Assembly (NCBI GenBank): GCA_038503065.1
Contig: JBCAMK010000010.1
Coordinates: forward strand, 1,922,001-1,986,000
DNA length: 64,000 bases
From: Paragyromitra xinjiangensis
Taxonomy: Eukaryota > Ascomycota > Pezizomycetes > Pezizales > Discinaceae
Reading direction: 5' to 3'
Of the stretch, positions 13,338 through 25,800 are shown one piece after another; position 1 is the first letter of the stretch, and every line of letters starts with the position of its first letter. The notes under the pieces are model-generated. The model did not search any database and was not told where the DNA came from. It saw only the letters and a program-made list of their open reading frames with translations. A program made the translations under genes and the position numbers.

Positions 13338-15538
13338 CTTTCCAGTAATTCAAAAAAATCAATTAAAAAATAATCAAAATTGTTCTCTTTTTCTTTTTTC
13401 TTTCCCTTGTTTGATAGAGATTCGTAGATCGTAATCCTCTCACTGTATCGTCAAGTAAGCTTCTGAAATTCCAGATGATGCTGCGAGAAAGGAGGAAGCT
13501 GGCAGATGGAAGGTATATATTGTGAATGGGGAGCAGAAGAGGAGCACAAGGAGATGAGTCTGAAGACAGAAGAGAAGAGAGGAGGGTGGGGGATGAGGGA
13601 AGAGAAAGCGGGTAGCCTAGCCACCTACGTACCTCTACAGGCCCTACTTTGTTCCCGAGAATCTTGCTTGCTCTGCTACCTATTGCAGGGCTGTGTTTTA
13701 ACCAGTACAAACTGATGCACGTCGCGGGCAAGGCTTGTTCGATGAGCTTCTGGAACACGCACAGCAAAGGAGAGAAAAATTTTCTCACTCAAATTGGTGC
13801 GGTTTGCTGTATGTTTCTGATGGTGTGCCGTTGATGCTGTGCTTATTTTATTTTCTTCTTCCTGTTGGGCAGTGATGGTGGGCGGTACGATGGCCAACGA
13901 GTGACGTGACAAGAAGGCGGGCAGAACAACTAACTCAGACGGAGATTTGGGGGGGAAAATTTCTCAGCTATCCTAGTACGTGACAGCTGTGCTTCACGGT
14001 CACTGCCTTGTACGCTTGGTTGGCTGGTAGACCGGGAGTGGTTTGGCCCGTAAAGCAAAATTACACCTCGTAAGGGTGTTCCTAGACAACAGAAACGGCG
14101 GGCACCGATGGGGGATAGAAGAGTCAGTGGTATGTAGACGATGGTATCATTCCCTGGGTGGCGATATCAAGAAGCGGATTGTGGGTTGGGAGAGGGAAAG
14201 AGCTGGATGTTGATATTGCTGCTTGTTGTCTATCTGTCTTTGTCTCCAAAGACGTTCCCTGATGGAATTGGCCCACGGGAGACCGAGTTTGTATGAGACC
14301 CTTGTGAAGAGAGACTCGACGAATCAAGCATGGGGGAATACAGCACACCACAGCAGAAAAAATAGAAGCTGCAAGAGCGGTGCAAAAAGCGGCAAAAAGA
14401 CTCGGGGCCTGGAGCGAGTGGGAAAATCGACGATCTGGGTCCTCAATTCTGATCCGACTGGCTTTTTCGTACTCTACCGAGAACAGCCTCCTGCCTACCT
14501 ACCTGCCTACTGCTGCTGTAGACTAAAAGGCAATTGTATATACGTGTTCTGGTTGGGGGAATCCCAGCGGTAGAGTACTTTCTCCACTATCACTATCGCA
14601 ATCCAGACGATACATCCTCAGGGCCGACGAAATATCTATCTATCGGATGGATAGAATACTAGGTGGTGGGGTGGTCAACTGAGGCTATCTGCAGGCTCCA
14701 AATGCGGCGGCAGATGAAGGAGAACCCTGACGGAGAATCTCGACGTGTCAGCGGAGGGAGGGGCTGTTTGTTTTCGGACCCGAGAGCTCGGGTCTAGCGC
14801 CAGGGTGCAAAAGGCGCTCCAAGGGAAGGAAAGACCGCAGCTCAAGGGTCCATCAAGACGTCACAGAGAGGGCCAGTCAGTGTCTCCCCACCAACATTCA
14901 TACTGCTACATGTGGAGTATCCATCATCATCATCATCATCATCACCGCCATCTCCAGGCTTCACCTAGGTGGAAATTAAAATTAAAAGACGCATTAGCAA
15001 AAACGGTACATAAAGCATGACCGTGTACATCTTTCCCTAACTCCCCAAGCCATTCGGACGGAGCTCGCCAATCCCATCCGCCAACGTTGCAGCAAGCGCG
15101 AGAAAAAGAGTGCGGAGAAAAGCTGTGGTCGTCCCGCACAGCCAATCACAGCCAACCACGCACGGTACCCTGCCACTAGCCAGGGAGGGTCTAGGGTGCG
15201 GTTCTTATCGGCACAACGGGGAGTGAGGAGATGGACAGAACTTGGACGGCACTCTGCTCTGCCCTTGACGTCACACTCCTCCGAACTCCCACACACATTC
15301 TCGTGAAGATTCGTTTGCACAGATAGCATCGTGATTGACTGGTCCAATCCCCCATGCCAAAACTCGATGATCAGCTCCTAGCCATCATATCTGCGTACTC
15401 ACCTCCCTCGCTCCAGGTTTCTCCTGCATTGCCATCTGTAAATAATATCGTAGCTATACCATGCCATCCCATATCATGCATTCTACATAAAACATCCGTT
15501 TCCCCTCCATTTACCCGCCACGCGTGATTCCGCCCATC
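13338..15538. other. Divergent upstream region of the SDR and dihydroorotate dehydrogenase genes
   Basis: A 2.2-kb region between divergent genes. On the plus strand it has a TTTCTTTTT tract at 13386-13405, A/G-rich stretches at 13500-13610, and a run of about eight ATC units at 14922-14943. The open frames here overlap one another on both strands and show no domain, so I treat them as chance. It presumably holds both promoters and 5' untranslated regions. Confidence 0.5.
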
Positions 15539-16522
15539 ATGGCGCCCCGCGTCTCCTTCACCCCCCCTCTCCTCAACTCTGCCACCCCCTGGGCCACCTC
15601 CGTCGACGATTTAACCGCGCTCTACAACTCCCCACACACCGGTGCCGTAACCACACGCACCAGCCTCCTTCATGGCTTCCCCGAGAACCCCTCAGTGCAC
15701 CAAAAAGTCCTCTTCCCAACCCCGGGTACCGGCTCTGCCGTCTCCTCGCTCAACACATACGGATACTCCCCACTCCCGCTCGACCACTACCTCCACGCTG
15801 TCGATAACATAATCAAAGCCTCTAACGCGCCACAAACCAAACCGTTTATAATCTCCGTCACGGGACGACCAGACGAAGTCAAGGATGCCGTTGTCACGAT
15901 TGGGAATTTCGCCAAGAAAACTTCATACAGTCTCCTTGTGGAGATTAACCTGAGTTGTCCTAACATCACCGGGAAGCCTCCACCAGCGTATAACCTCGCT
16001 GAACTACTAAACTATCTCTCCCCGCTCTCGGGGATTGAACTTGCTGCCCCGGTTCCGCTCGGGTTGAAGACCCCACCGTATACATATGATGGGGAGTACA
16101 AGGTTCTATTGGACGCGCTGAAGCAGTATCCAGATGTGGTGTCGTTTATCACGAGCACTAACACGCTTGGGTCGTCGCTGCATCTGTCGTCTCCGCCGTC
16201 GCTCGCGGTGTCAGATAGTCGCCGAACGGTGTATCAGCCGACGCTGTCCTCGGAGGCTGGCACGGGGATTGGGGGGCTTGGGGGAGCGTGTATTCATTGG
16301 TTGAGTCTGGGGAATGTGGCGACGATACGGAGGATGTTGAATGCGGAGGGATTGAGGGATGTTGCGGTTATTGGGGTTGGGGGTGTGGGGGATCGCGATG
16401 GGTGGGAGAGGATGTTGAGTGTGGGTGCTGTGGCGGTCGGGGTTGGGACTGCGTTGGGGGATAGAGGGGTGAGGATTTTTGGTGAGATTTTGGGGTCGGT
16501 AGATGAAGAGGGGGGGTTGTAA
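15539..16522 (+). CDS. Dihydroorotate dehydrogenase, class 1A type
   Basis: A single exon of 327 aa from ATG 15539. The product should oxidise dihydroorotate to orotate in de novo pyrimidine synthesis. The class 1 signature NLSCPNITGKP places a cysteine at residue 140, where soluble class 1A enzymes have the catalytic base; class 2 mitochondrial enzymes use serine. Lys in PLGLKTPP, Asn in STNT, and the phosphate-binding glycines in GVGGVGD followed by GVGTAL fit the FMN-binding barrel. There is no targeting peptide or membrane segment, so it is probably cytosolic and may use fumarate, as known for class 1A. Whether it is the main enzyme or additional to a class 2 enzyme elsewhere cannot be seen here. 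An upstream in-frame GTG at 15524 is less likely as a start. Codon third positions change from C-rich to G-rich near 16050. Confidence 0.9.
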   Translation: MAPRVSFTPPLLNSATPWATSVDDLTALYNSPHTGAVTTRTSLLHGFPENPSVHQKVLFPTPGTGSAVSSLNTYGYSPLPLDHYLHAVDNIIKASNAPQTKPFIISVTGRPDEVKDAVVTIGNFAKKTSYSLLVEINLSCPNITGKPPPAYNLAELLNYLSPLSGIELAAPVPLGLKTPPYTYDGEYKVLLDALKQYPDVVSFITSTNTLGSSLHLSSPPSLAVSDSRRTVYQPTLSSEAGTGIGGLGGACIHWLSLGNVATIRRMLNAEGLRDVAVIGVGGVGDRDGWERMLSVGAVAVGVGTALGDRGVRIFGEILGSVDEEGGL

Positions 16523-17398
16523 TGTATGTAGGATACCAATGAATGGTTTTTGTGGCTGTTTGGTTGTAGTCGTTCATAGGATGTCACTCGGTTTGTGGTA
16601 ACCCTAACCCTATTCGTCAGTGATTGACGACCACCCACACCTTGTGTCCACTTCGTTCCCCCACCATCACTTCCATCCACTTCTCATCACCACACCTCTA
16701 CCTACCAACCCCTTCTTCTTCTCATTACTTCATTTCTCATCCATCAATGGTTACTCCATCATTTATTCACAAACACAGTTCACCCAACCCCACCCAACCA
16801 AAACAAAGCATCCATCAAAGAATATTCAGCGCGAACAATCGACACAACACGGACAGACTATTTCAACCTACACCTCTGATATCCTCCAGAGGACATTAAA
16901 CAACAGCGACTGCGATCTACAACGCGGTGGCCCCGAATTCCATATTAAACAATCTCTACTCTAGAGATGCACATTCACGGCCAGCTGATGAATCAAAGAT
17001 ACCTTGGTATTAGAAGATCAATACCGATCCATTATTACTACTCTCATAGTGGCCTTAGTTAGCCCTATCCCGGTTAGCCTTCGTGAGGACACATGGGACT
17101 CCATGGTTCATCTTTAGGAGCAGCAACTCGCCGTAGTATTCGGTGCTGGTGCGAATACAATATTCGATTCTGGCTTAAGTCCAGAAGAGATTGGAGCGAT
17201 TCATTGCTGGTTACGTGGTCTGAGGTTTGAGATGTTAGTGTTTAGAGATTCTTGTGTTTGTGTTGGGTGTTTGCTGATTAGTGTTTTTACTAGAAAAGCA
17301 TCAAGCATTTGTATTTGGCTATCGAATACGACACGGATTGCAGACATCGAAGTATAGGCTATCCACTAAATTTATTCCAACCCCCAGTGAACTACACC
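16523..17398. other. Intergenic, with a telomere-like motif
   Basis: The 3' flank of the dihydroorotate dehydrogenase gene. It holds a two-unit telomere-like motif (AACCCTAACCCT, 16600-16611) and a C/T/A-rich stretch at 16620-16850 whose long overlapping open frames are low complexity. No gene is supported. Confidence 0.5.
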
Positions 17399-17502
17399 CA
17401 AGCGGCCAGAATCTTTTCAAGTCACATTACGTTGTCTAGCAGGAATCGAAGGAGACCGTCCGGCATGGCAACAACACGACTTGAAAAGATTCCGGCCGCT
17501 TG
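17399..17502. mobile_element. Short foldback element (candidate MITE)
   Basis: An imperfect palindrome of about 104 bp. The left arm 17399-17424 contains AAGCGGCCAGAATCTTTTC and the right arm 17480-17502 is its near-exact reverse complement. The loop is about 55 bp. I see no clear target duplication, so it could equally be a hairpin left by another process. Confidence 0.5.
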
Positions 17503-17850
17503 AGTATTATGTTACCGGCTATTACAGACCTACGGGAAGTGCCTGCGGCTGTGCTTTTATCTGGGCCACCACCTCATTGTTTCAAGATGCTGGTGTATAT
17601 CCTGGGCTAGAGATGGTTTCTAGTGAGCTTTCGGCTCGATTGTGTTGCTGGTAGACTTGATAGGATACCCTTCTAAGTGGATTTTCAGCATTTTGTATTT
17701 CGCTCTATCAATGGTATGGGTATCCTATATCCACATCTAGACAGGGTGTTTGTACCTCCTGAATCCATGCCGCACGTTTTGTTAGATGTTGCGAGTCCAG
17801 GATCAGACGAGGGCTAGTGATAGGACTATGCAAAAGGGGCTACACGCACA
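17503..17850. other. Intergenic, nothing recognised
   Basis: About 350 bp between a foldback element and a tandem repeat. No open frame or repeat stands out. Confidence 0.5.
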
Positions 17851-18051
17851 AAGCCCCTAGTTTGGCTCAACCACAGATATTTAGGAAAACCCAGACAAAA
17901 CAACAATGGCACGAAAAAAAACATTCTAGGAAGCGCTCACATAAAAGCCCCTAGTTTGAGTCAACCATAGATATTAGGAAAACCCAGACAAAACAACATT
18001 GGCGCAGCAGATAACATTCTAGGAAGCGATCACTCACATAAGAGCCGCTAG
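17851..18051. repeat. Tandem repeat, 94-95 bp unit, two copies plus a partial third
   Basis: The unit starting AAGCCCCTAGTTTG begins at 17851 and again at 17945, and its first bases recur with changes near 18040. The two full copies differ by small substitutions and a few indels, for example in an A run inside the first copy. The period is read directly from the sequence; its origin is unknown. Confidence 0.85.
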
Positions 18052-18600
18052 TACCCCTTACACCTGGGTGCTACTCTGATGCTATCGCGAATAGTGTTCT
18101 GAAGTCACAGACTACAGCCGATTCACCGATAGCTAGTTTTCTCCGCTGGAGCTGTCGTATGTTCAACATAACACCCGGCTTAACTGCATCGCTCACGGCA
18201 TTAGTCTTAGCTAGGCTTTTACCTAGCCCCGTCGGGTGTTGAGGCTGTTGGAAATTTGGGTGTGATCCGGCTTATTGGGTCTAGCTCCTGGTAGGAGAAG
18301 CTCTGAGGTTCAGAGCTGGAAATCGACATATTCACAGTTTAACGTTCGATGGTGACCGTAGGCCTGGAATCACGATATCCACCTGGGCGTTCTCTCGGAT
18401 AACAGCCCGTCGGATCGTGAGTTGCGATGATGTTCTAGGGTAGTCATCTAATAGGGATTAATCTGTTTTGCTTAGATAACGACCCGCCGTCTCATGAAGT
18501 AACGAAGGTAGGAAAAAGGTATGTGTGGTAAGATGGTCGGTACATGAATGGTTCCGTCTGAATTCATGATGGAGCAGATGTTCCAAGATGCTGTAGGTAA
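18052..18600. other. Intergenic, nothing firmly recognised
   Basis: No supported gene. A TAGCTAGGC...GCCTAG-like short inverted sequence lies near 18210. A short helical-looking open stretch near 18570 may belong to the decayed relic that follows. Confidence 0.4.
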
Positions 18601-18624
18601 GCTACCACACTGATATCGGGGAGG

Positions 18625-19065
18625 ATCGAACAAATCAAGAAGCTAAACATTGTCGCCGGAGCTAGCAAAATGGTAGAAGTACGCGTGGAAAACGCCGAGG
18701 ACATGCAAGATAAGATCAGGAGACAAAAGACTCGAATCAAGACGAACGATATGATCGAAGAAGCAAGGAATGAAGTGCGTGCTAAGGATATTTTCTGAGG
18801 ATATTAAAGTCCTTCGAAAAGCTATCACATACAGATCGAAATACATGGTGAAGAAACTCAACTCCATAAATCATAGCCTGCAGGATCTAGCCTCACGACA
18901 TGGTCACGGATATAGAGATTCCATTAATGAGTATTGTGGATTCGCGGATAGCCCATTCTACATTAAATACAGATTGATATTAGGATCAACGTCCTAATCA
19001 ATGAGGTTAACATGTTGAAGACAGTGGTTCGCGAAGCCAATGTCTCCCAACCACTTAAATTTGTG
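18625..19065 (+). pseudogene. Decayed coding relic, unknown family
   Basis: Two consecutive open stretches in different frames read like one helical, lysine/glutamate-rich protein. The first, 18625-18795, contains KMVEVRVENAEDMQDKIRR and ends at TGA 18796-18798. The second continues from about 18795 to a stop near 18994 with EDIKVLRKAITYRSK and later GYRDSINEYCGFADSP. A third short stretch (NEVNMLKTVVREAN) follows. One frameshift would join the first two. I do not recognise the family; a gag-like or transposon-derived origin is only a guess. A chance arrangement is possible. Confidence 0.35.
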
Positions 19066-20181
19066 CACAGCTAAGATCCAGGTTTGTTCTCGTTTCATCC
19101 GCCTGGTACCAACTACTGCTAAAATTTGCTGGTAGTTACCGGGAGCGATCTATGATATTTATGACATGAATAACGCCCAGATTATTGAAATCGTAAGCTA
19201 AGCTTATAGTCGTCTCTCAAGATCAGGCTACGTAAGTGGGTAGATACTCACTTGCCTTCGCAGCATTGACACGAGCGCTATGGCTATGTCATGTTACAAT
19301 GGCTTACACCCTTTAATCTCACCAGATAACAGAAATTTAGAGGAGAGAGAGTACTGAATTAGTTGGTAGGAAATAGAATTGTGCTATGGCGTTCAAAAAA
19401 TTGTGGGAGGAAAGGCAGCTTGGAAGTTCTATATTCGCTACTTGCCACACTATTAGTAATAGAGTGTGATATTAGTACCGAATGGTAAAGAGAGTAGAGA
19501 AAATAATTGTTTAAGATATGAAACGAAGAGAGGGACAAAATACCCCTATTTATACAGGATCTAGCGAACGAAAAGACCCCAAGCACTAATATCAGGTAGT
19601 AACCTATAGGAAAGAATAAGACGAATGAACAAAGAAAGCCTGCGGGAAATAAAGAACAAGCATATGAGAACAACTAGGAAGCAATATCTCCAATATACAC
19701 CAAGAAAGATATCCTTCCTTTTCTCTACTCAGATAGTACCAGCCGTTATAGGTTAGGTACCCCCTGCCCATACTTCAACCTCTTAGCGTCCTTTCAGTTT
19801 CTGTTAGTTTTAGCAAAATCGCCCCCCAAGAATGCGGATCCGCTTATATTCTTGAAGTAGATATTTTTGTAGGAAAGTACCGGCGTACATAAAATAAACC
19901 CTGTCCAGACCGGACCACAGATTCTTGAGGCGAATACTCTTATATCTCGAACTCTTATGGGGCAATTGTGGGTACTTTTTTATAAATTACGTAACGGATA
20001 CAGCCTCAGGTAAGATTACCGCAGAAACAGGTGTTAGTAGGTAAGGTCTTATAGCTAATCTTTACTGCCAAAAAACACCGTAAAATGCGAAAGATACATG
20101 ACGACCGGATGGCCTAGGCAAACCAAGTGGGGAAAGAGGCGCTCAGTCGTATGCAGCAGCCAAATGAGAAATAAATTATCC
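19066..20181. other. Intergenic, nothing recognised
   Basis: About 1.1 kb of unique-looking sequence without a supported gene. The minus-strand frame at 19359-19673 is leucine/serine-rich and has no recognisable motif. Confidence 0.5.
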
Positions 20182-20308
20182 CATAATCCGGTAAAGCTGA
20201 CCTCCTCGGTGGGGGCCAATGTTTACTTACTCTTCATTGGCCATTTTTCAATTAACTATACGTTGAGCCACCGCCACTCGGGGGGTCAGCATTTCCTACC
20301 GGATTATG
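20182..20308. mobile_element. Imperfect foldback element (candidate MITE)
   Basis: The left arm begins CATAATCCGGTA at 20182 and the right arm ends TACCGGATTATG at 20308. The match continues inward with interruptions through a GCTGACC/GGTCAGC pair and a GGTGG/CCACC pair, giving arms of about 35-40 bp. No unambiguous target duplication is visible. Confidence 0.45.
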
Positions 20309-23300
20309 AGATACACCACGCCACAGAATTCTTTTCCCCCGGGGCTAGCGCCACAGGTACTGATCAAAGTGGTTGGTGTCCTGATTCTAGGGATACGATA
20401 TACGAAGTTGAGGGGTGTCATAGGCTAATCATACAAAGCGAGATAATATCAGGCCGCTTGGCCTCATTGGCGCAGTACCCTTGGCAGCTATAGGTAAATA
20501 AGAATGAGAGTAGCACCTAACCCGAACGGTCACATATGCCTATCCAAATGAATGAATGGAAGAGTAAGGTGTCCAAAACGATCTTGGCAGGGAAACCCCA
20601 CTATAGAGTTAGGGTTATAACCATACCCCAGGTTAATTGATTGATTAATTCATTAATTCATTGAGTACACACCACACCGGTGGATGTATGTACCTAACGA
20701 AATAAAAAAGCAGAGATCAGGGACCCCTACAATCCAACAAGTCTATTACTATCCACAAGATACCAGACGCGCCACCTACTCAGCCCGATCCTATGCGCAG
20801 AAGCACCACATTACTTTTTTCCCTATGGAGCACCCCCGGTGAATAATCGAACCAACACGGTTCCATAGAACACCCAACCGTCATGCACCAAAACGCCAGG
20901 ATGCGCAGTACCAAGGCAAGCATGACGAATCTGCAAATGCAAGCTGACTAATTAACCACGCGGGAAGATGATGACGAATCAAGACTCGTTACCAACAAAT
21001 AGCCCTTCCAGGTTCTTCCTGCTTATCCTGCGAAGAGGCCATCTATAACCCGCCCTTTTATTATTATTTCATCCCTTATTCCAGTCACTGAATAGCGATT
21101 AAGCCGTCGAGTGATAGTCCGTGAAGTGAACTACGAATACTAGCTAATTTACAGCCATGCTTTAAGCGGCTAATCCAGAATTGCAGAACCCGGGATTTGA
21201 CCTCCCCGTTGTTGGTTGCAGCTGCTTATGGAAGCGATTAAGTGCTAAGACTAAAACCCTAAGAAATAGTGAAACAATTGATTTACCTTAGCCTCAAGAC
21301 TAGCTTAACCTGGACACAACTGCATGTCCCATAAAACAGGACCCACTACTGCGCGAAGCAAGCATATTAGACTCAGTGTTTCATATGCTAGGCACTAATT
21401 CCCTACTTGTTTGCGGATTAAGGCCTAGGAGCCGCAAACACGGATTTAGGCGATGGTACCAAGACTAGATGGCGGACTTAAGGCTAAAGACTGAGGTTCT
21501 GCAGTGAAATTATTACACTATCGCGAGTCCCGAACTCAGAGAGCCACATGGGACCTCGGTCAATGCTGGTTCCAAGTCAGGATTATACCATGTGTTCGTT
21601 TAAAGTAGGAGGTCGTCTCTGGAGGTCGTATGAATGTCGTTCTAGAGCGTGTGTAGATCCATCGAGAGGCCTGGAATCTAGAAGTATATTAGGCATGAAG
21701 GTTGGAATTGCCGTGCAATAAAATCGGTTGTGGTTGAAGCCGAAAACTGGGTATGAAGAGCGAGGCTTGTGGTGCAGACAACGGTAGTTCAGGGGATCGT
21801 GTCAGGGAACGGTGGTGAGGGAAGGAGCAAAGAACGGTCAAACAAAGCCATCGACGCAAAAGAGGTGTGCGATGGTAAAGAACAAGCAGGAGCGCTTTCC
21901 GATAGAATAAGGGCATTAGCAAGCAATAAATAAGTGGGGCCCACGGACGGCTGGAAACCTAAAAGCACAGTACACGACCGTTGGAAAGGCAAAACCGGGA
22001 TATAAATGGTAACAGCAACCTGGACATATGTGATATCAGTTCTTTACGTCCTGTGCCACGAGTCTGAATATAGTTATGCAACTTCCGGTCGTTGAAATGG
22101 TGTGCGATCGTTATCTAATTTAAGTGGATCAGGATTCAGACCGGCTTCAAGACCATATGTCGTGCAAGGCTAGATGCCTTGTGGGGTCTTGACAGGCGGG
22201 AAGACTTCCCGCGCTCATCGAGACGAAATTGACGAAATCTCTTGTCAACCAGTGAAGGTAACTACCAGGACGCTAGGCCACTTCAGAAATATAAGCAGAT
22301 AACGCTCTGCACCCCGAGGAGAACGAGGGGAGGAGGGTGGTGCCGGCAAGTACCATGCATAGATGGAAGAATCAGCTGGAATCACCGTCTCTAGCCTTCT
22401 CAATCCCATACCATCTCGTTCCGCTCAGGGCATCAACTGGTATCCGACGAAGATCATTGGCAAATTCAAAACCCGCCGGCCAAGTGAGGCATACGGCACT
22501 GGGTGTCGAAGGCATCACAATCGTACGATCTTTCGAAGCAAAAAACAACCTATGAACTCACATGAATAGTCTTCCACCAGCGTCCCAAGAATCGCGGAGT
22601 ACAAATAACCAGGTCTGAAAAAGCATTGGTCGATAAATGACACCAGTCGTACCCGATCCCACCTTTTCTCACACCACCGTTTTCCAAAGATGAATGTAGA
22701 CTGGAAGTGAGAAAAGCCTTTTTGTCTGAGATGCGAGACATGCAGAGTGCAGTAGTGGGTTCTGCGAGAGAGCGGTAGGTGTGCAGTGGTGTGCAGGCCT
22801 TGGAACACTAGGGCTCGATTGAATCCGATTTCGTTACCACAACTCTATTCAAGTGATCTCATTCGTTGGTGATAATAGAGTTTTTAGTTAACGCTTTCTG
22901 GACCAAAGCTAGGATAAGACACAAACCCCTCTAGATCGTGTTGCTACGCATTGCATCTCTTCCACACCCCCTCCCTCCCCTTGGAAGAAAAAAAGAAAAC
23001 TCCCCCAAGAGCCTTTCTCCCAATTATCACACCTATAGAAACGGCAATCCCCATCAAAATACTTTTTCAATTTCCCTTTGTAATCTATAACCAACCCAGG
23101 ACGCATTCACGTACCTCAAGTCCACGGAACAATCTACAGGGTTTTTCTTTTCTTTTCTTCTCTCCCCAAGGCATCTAATCCGATTCCGCGTCGGCAACAA
23201 TTGTAAAAGTACGCAATGTTATTTATAGTGAAGAAATACCAAAGAAAGGCCGCAATTGGTGCGGACCCACAAACCAGGTGACAGGTAGGAACTGAACCAC

Positions 23301-25800
23301 TTCCTATTGTGACAAGGGTGCGGGTTCCTATCTTGGCTATGAGGTGCCTGACTTGGTTTCATTTCGAATTGAGCCGGAATCCTTAATTAGTGCCGTTGAT
23401 TGCGTGACAAACTAATACAAATGAGACCGTGTGACAGCACTTCATGTCTTGAACGTGACAGCAGCAACATGAGAATCAAAAACATTGTCAACAGAAACAC
23501 GACTAGCAATATCATCAGCCAATGAACGGGAGAGTACCCCTCATCAACGGTCAACCAGTCTACCCCTCCAAGTGAGCACCACGTTGGGGAAGCAGGAATG
23601 AAAGAAATAAAAAAATAAAAACCGAGTCAAAACTTCCCTAGCCCTAAAAAGTGGTAAGACTCTGCACAAAACCCATCATTTCAGCAGAAGATCGATCACT
23701 TTGTTATCCCCCATCTCGCTAAGGCTTCTTTATCTCTCAGGGGCTCAATCGTAAACGTCAAGTGGGGGCAGGTCTCTCTGCCGCACAAGATCGCACTCGC
23801 GAACGGATTTCGCGGAAAACTCATCAGCGTAGGCATCCCCACGGGACACAGCATATTTGCTGGCTTCTGTTGGACATTGTGGTGATCCTGGGATAGCCGT
23901 TGGACAGCTCGTTAAACCTTGAACAAGCGTAATTACACGATCCGGGATCGTTGTAACTCGTAGATGTGCCCAAGCCAAAAACGATATCTCTTTCTGATGT
24001 ATCACCGTTTGATGTGTCAGTTCGGAGTCTGAGCCCTAAGTTCGAAACTCAAGCAAGATTTCCAGGGCAAAAGATTGTTGTAAACTGGACTTTGCGAAAT
24101 CTCCAGGAAATTAACTCCCACCCGGCTGCAGGCGCAGTCCGACAAGCAGGATTCCGGGAAACGGTTCGTGTGAACACGGCCTCTAGTGTTGGGTGCAAAC
24201 CCGACTACCAGAGGTCGGGCTCACGAGTTGACCGCCCCACCTATCATTCTGACCGAAGATGTTCGAAACGTTGATGTCCATTTTTCTTTTTCTTTGTCCT
24301 TGAGCTTGGACACAATCCCAACGTGCGCAGCGGTGGCTAAAACAACGCAGAGTACGTACTCATGCAGGGATTCCCACACCTGTGGTTCGAGACGAGCTCG
24401 GGAGATTACGAGTGATCGTCCGTGATCTTCCGCGATAGAGCCAAGTGATCAACACCCAGTACCGCGGAGAGCTTAATTTGTCCTCCCTGTGTCGCGGAAC
24501 GTGCGCTGGTGGTAGAAGCAGCACGATGATCACGGAAGCGAAAACGGCGCGTTGAAAACACCACTAGCCAGACGACCAACAGGGCCCAAGAAAATGCAGA
24601 CACTATCACTATGCACCGGCAACGGTATTAGTTGGGGCCTCATCAAATTTCTCTCATGGTCACGAGAGTTCTAAAATAATATATTGCACAGTACATACCA
24701 ACTTGTCCCGCATACCCGGATGCGGAAGAAGCACTACTATCGAAGGCACGACAAAGAGGCACCACGACAACGAGTCTTTTGGCGGTAACTTATGTTTTTT
24801 TTTAAAAAAAAAAAATTCCACTTTCACCATCAGCCCACCGCTCGCTTGCGATCTGCTTGATATCTTTGTGATCTCTGAAATTTTTTGAAGTCGAATGAAA
24901 TTTCGCAAAAAGTGCACACCCCACAGTGCGCGCGCTTCCACCCCCCTGCGGAAATCCCCGAATTTTCAGCTGGAAATTGACAAAAAAAATTGCCACCATA
25001 CCACGTTGAGAAAGCCAGGGGTTCCAGTTACTATTTTTGTGGGCATATGATTATAAAAACACCCCGGAACTCCTTGGATATGATCGAGTAACAATAATTG
25101 CTCATTATCGCGAGGCAGGCCCGTTATTGTTGGACAATTGGATAAGTAGATGTGTATCCAATAATTAGCCACATTTGGCTGTTCGTGGAATATCATAGGA
25201 CATGCATTACATGTATGCGCAGGCGTTTTGCGACGCGAAAGATGCATGGGGCCAAAGAAGAGAAAGGGTCACCGGTAATTTCTCGAAGCGAGGAAGGAGG
25301 ACTGTAAGCATCCGCGACGTTTGGCCGGTTTTATGGATGACCACAGATGGTGAGAAGGCGAGACGATGAAGGAGGAAGAGAGGGTACGTATGGTACATGT
25401 AGTTATTCGAAGAGTTAGGACACGAGGTCGCCGTACTGTATATTCGTTGAAGAGTCAGCAAGAGTCTACTCTATTTATTCGCACAGCACGCAATAATGTC
25501 TTATACACGAATTGGATGTTTTTTTTCTAGAAGATGGGGAATCGCAGTTGGGGGGAGGATTGTGATGTTCTCGAAAGGATATTGCTTCCGGGCACACGGC
25601 ATCGCTTGCGAGCTGCATAAAATCATCGACCGTTTTCTCACCAGGAGCGGCAATAGTTTCCCCCCTTTCAACACACACACCCTCTCGTATGCAGCAGCCA
25701 TCGGATTTTTCTTTTTTCCCCCGCAGCCGTTATGCCGCGTGGTGGGAAATTTGGGGAGTCCCTGACGTTACACGATAGCTAACGGTAGCGTGAGGTTCCC
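20309..25800. other. Gene-poor region
   Basis: About 5.5 kb with only short overlapping open frames, none with a recognisable domain. Small features are an AT-rich TTGATTGATTAATTCATT stretch near 20637, one TTAGGG-containing word at 20610, a T-run/A-run pair at 24796-24815 and a T-rich run near 25515. No RNA gene seen. Confidence 0.5.

Noticed and set aside
20098..20493. 131-codon open frame on the plus strand
   Set aside because: It runs across a foldback element and has no domain; its length is partly due to the inverted arms.
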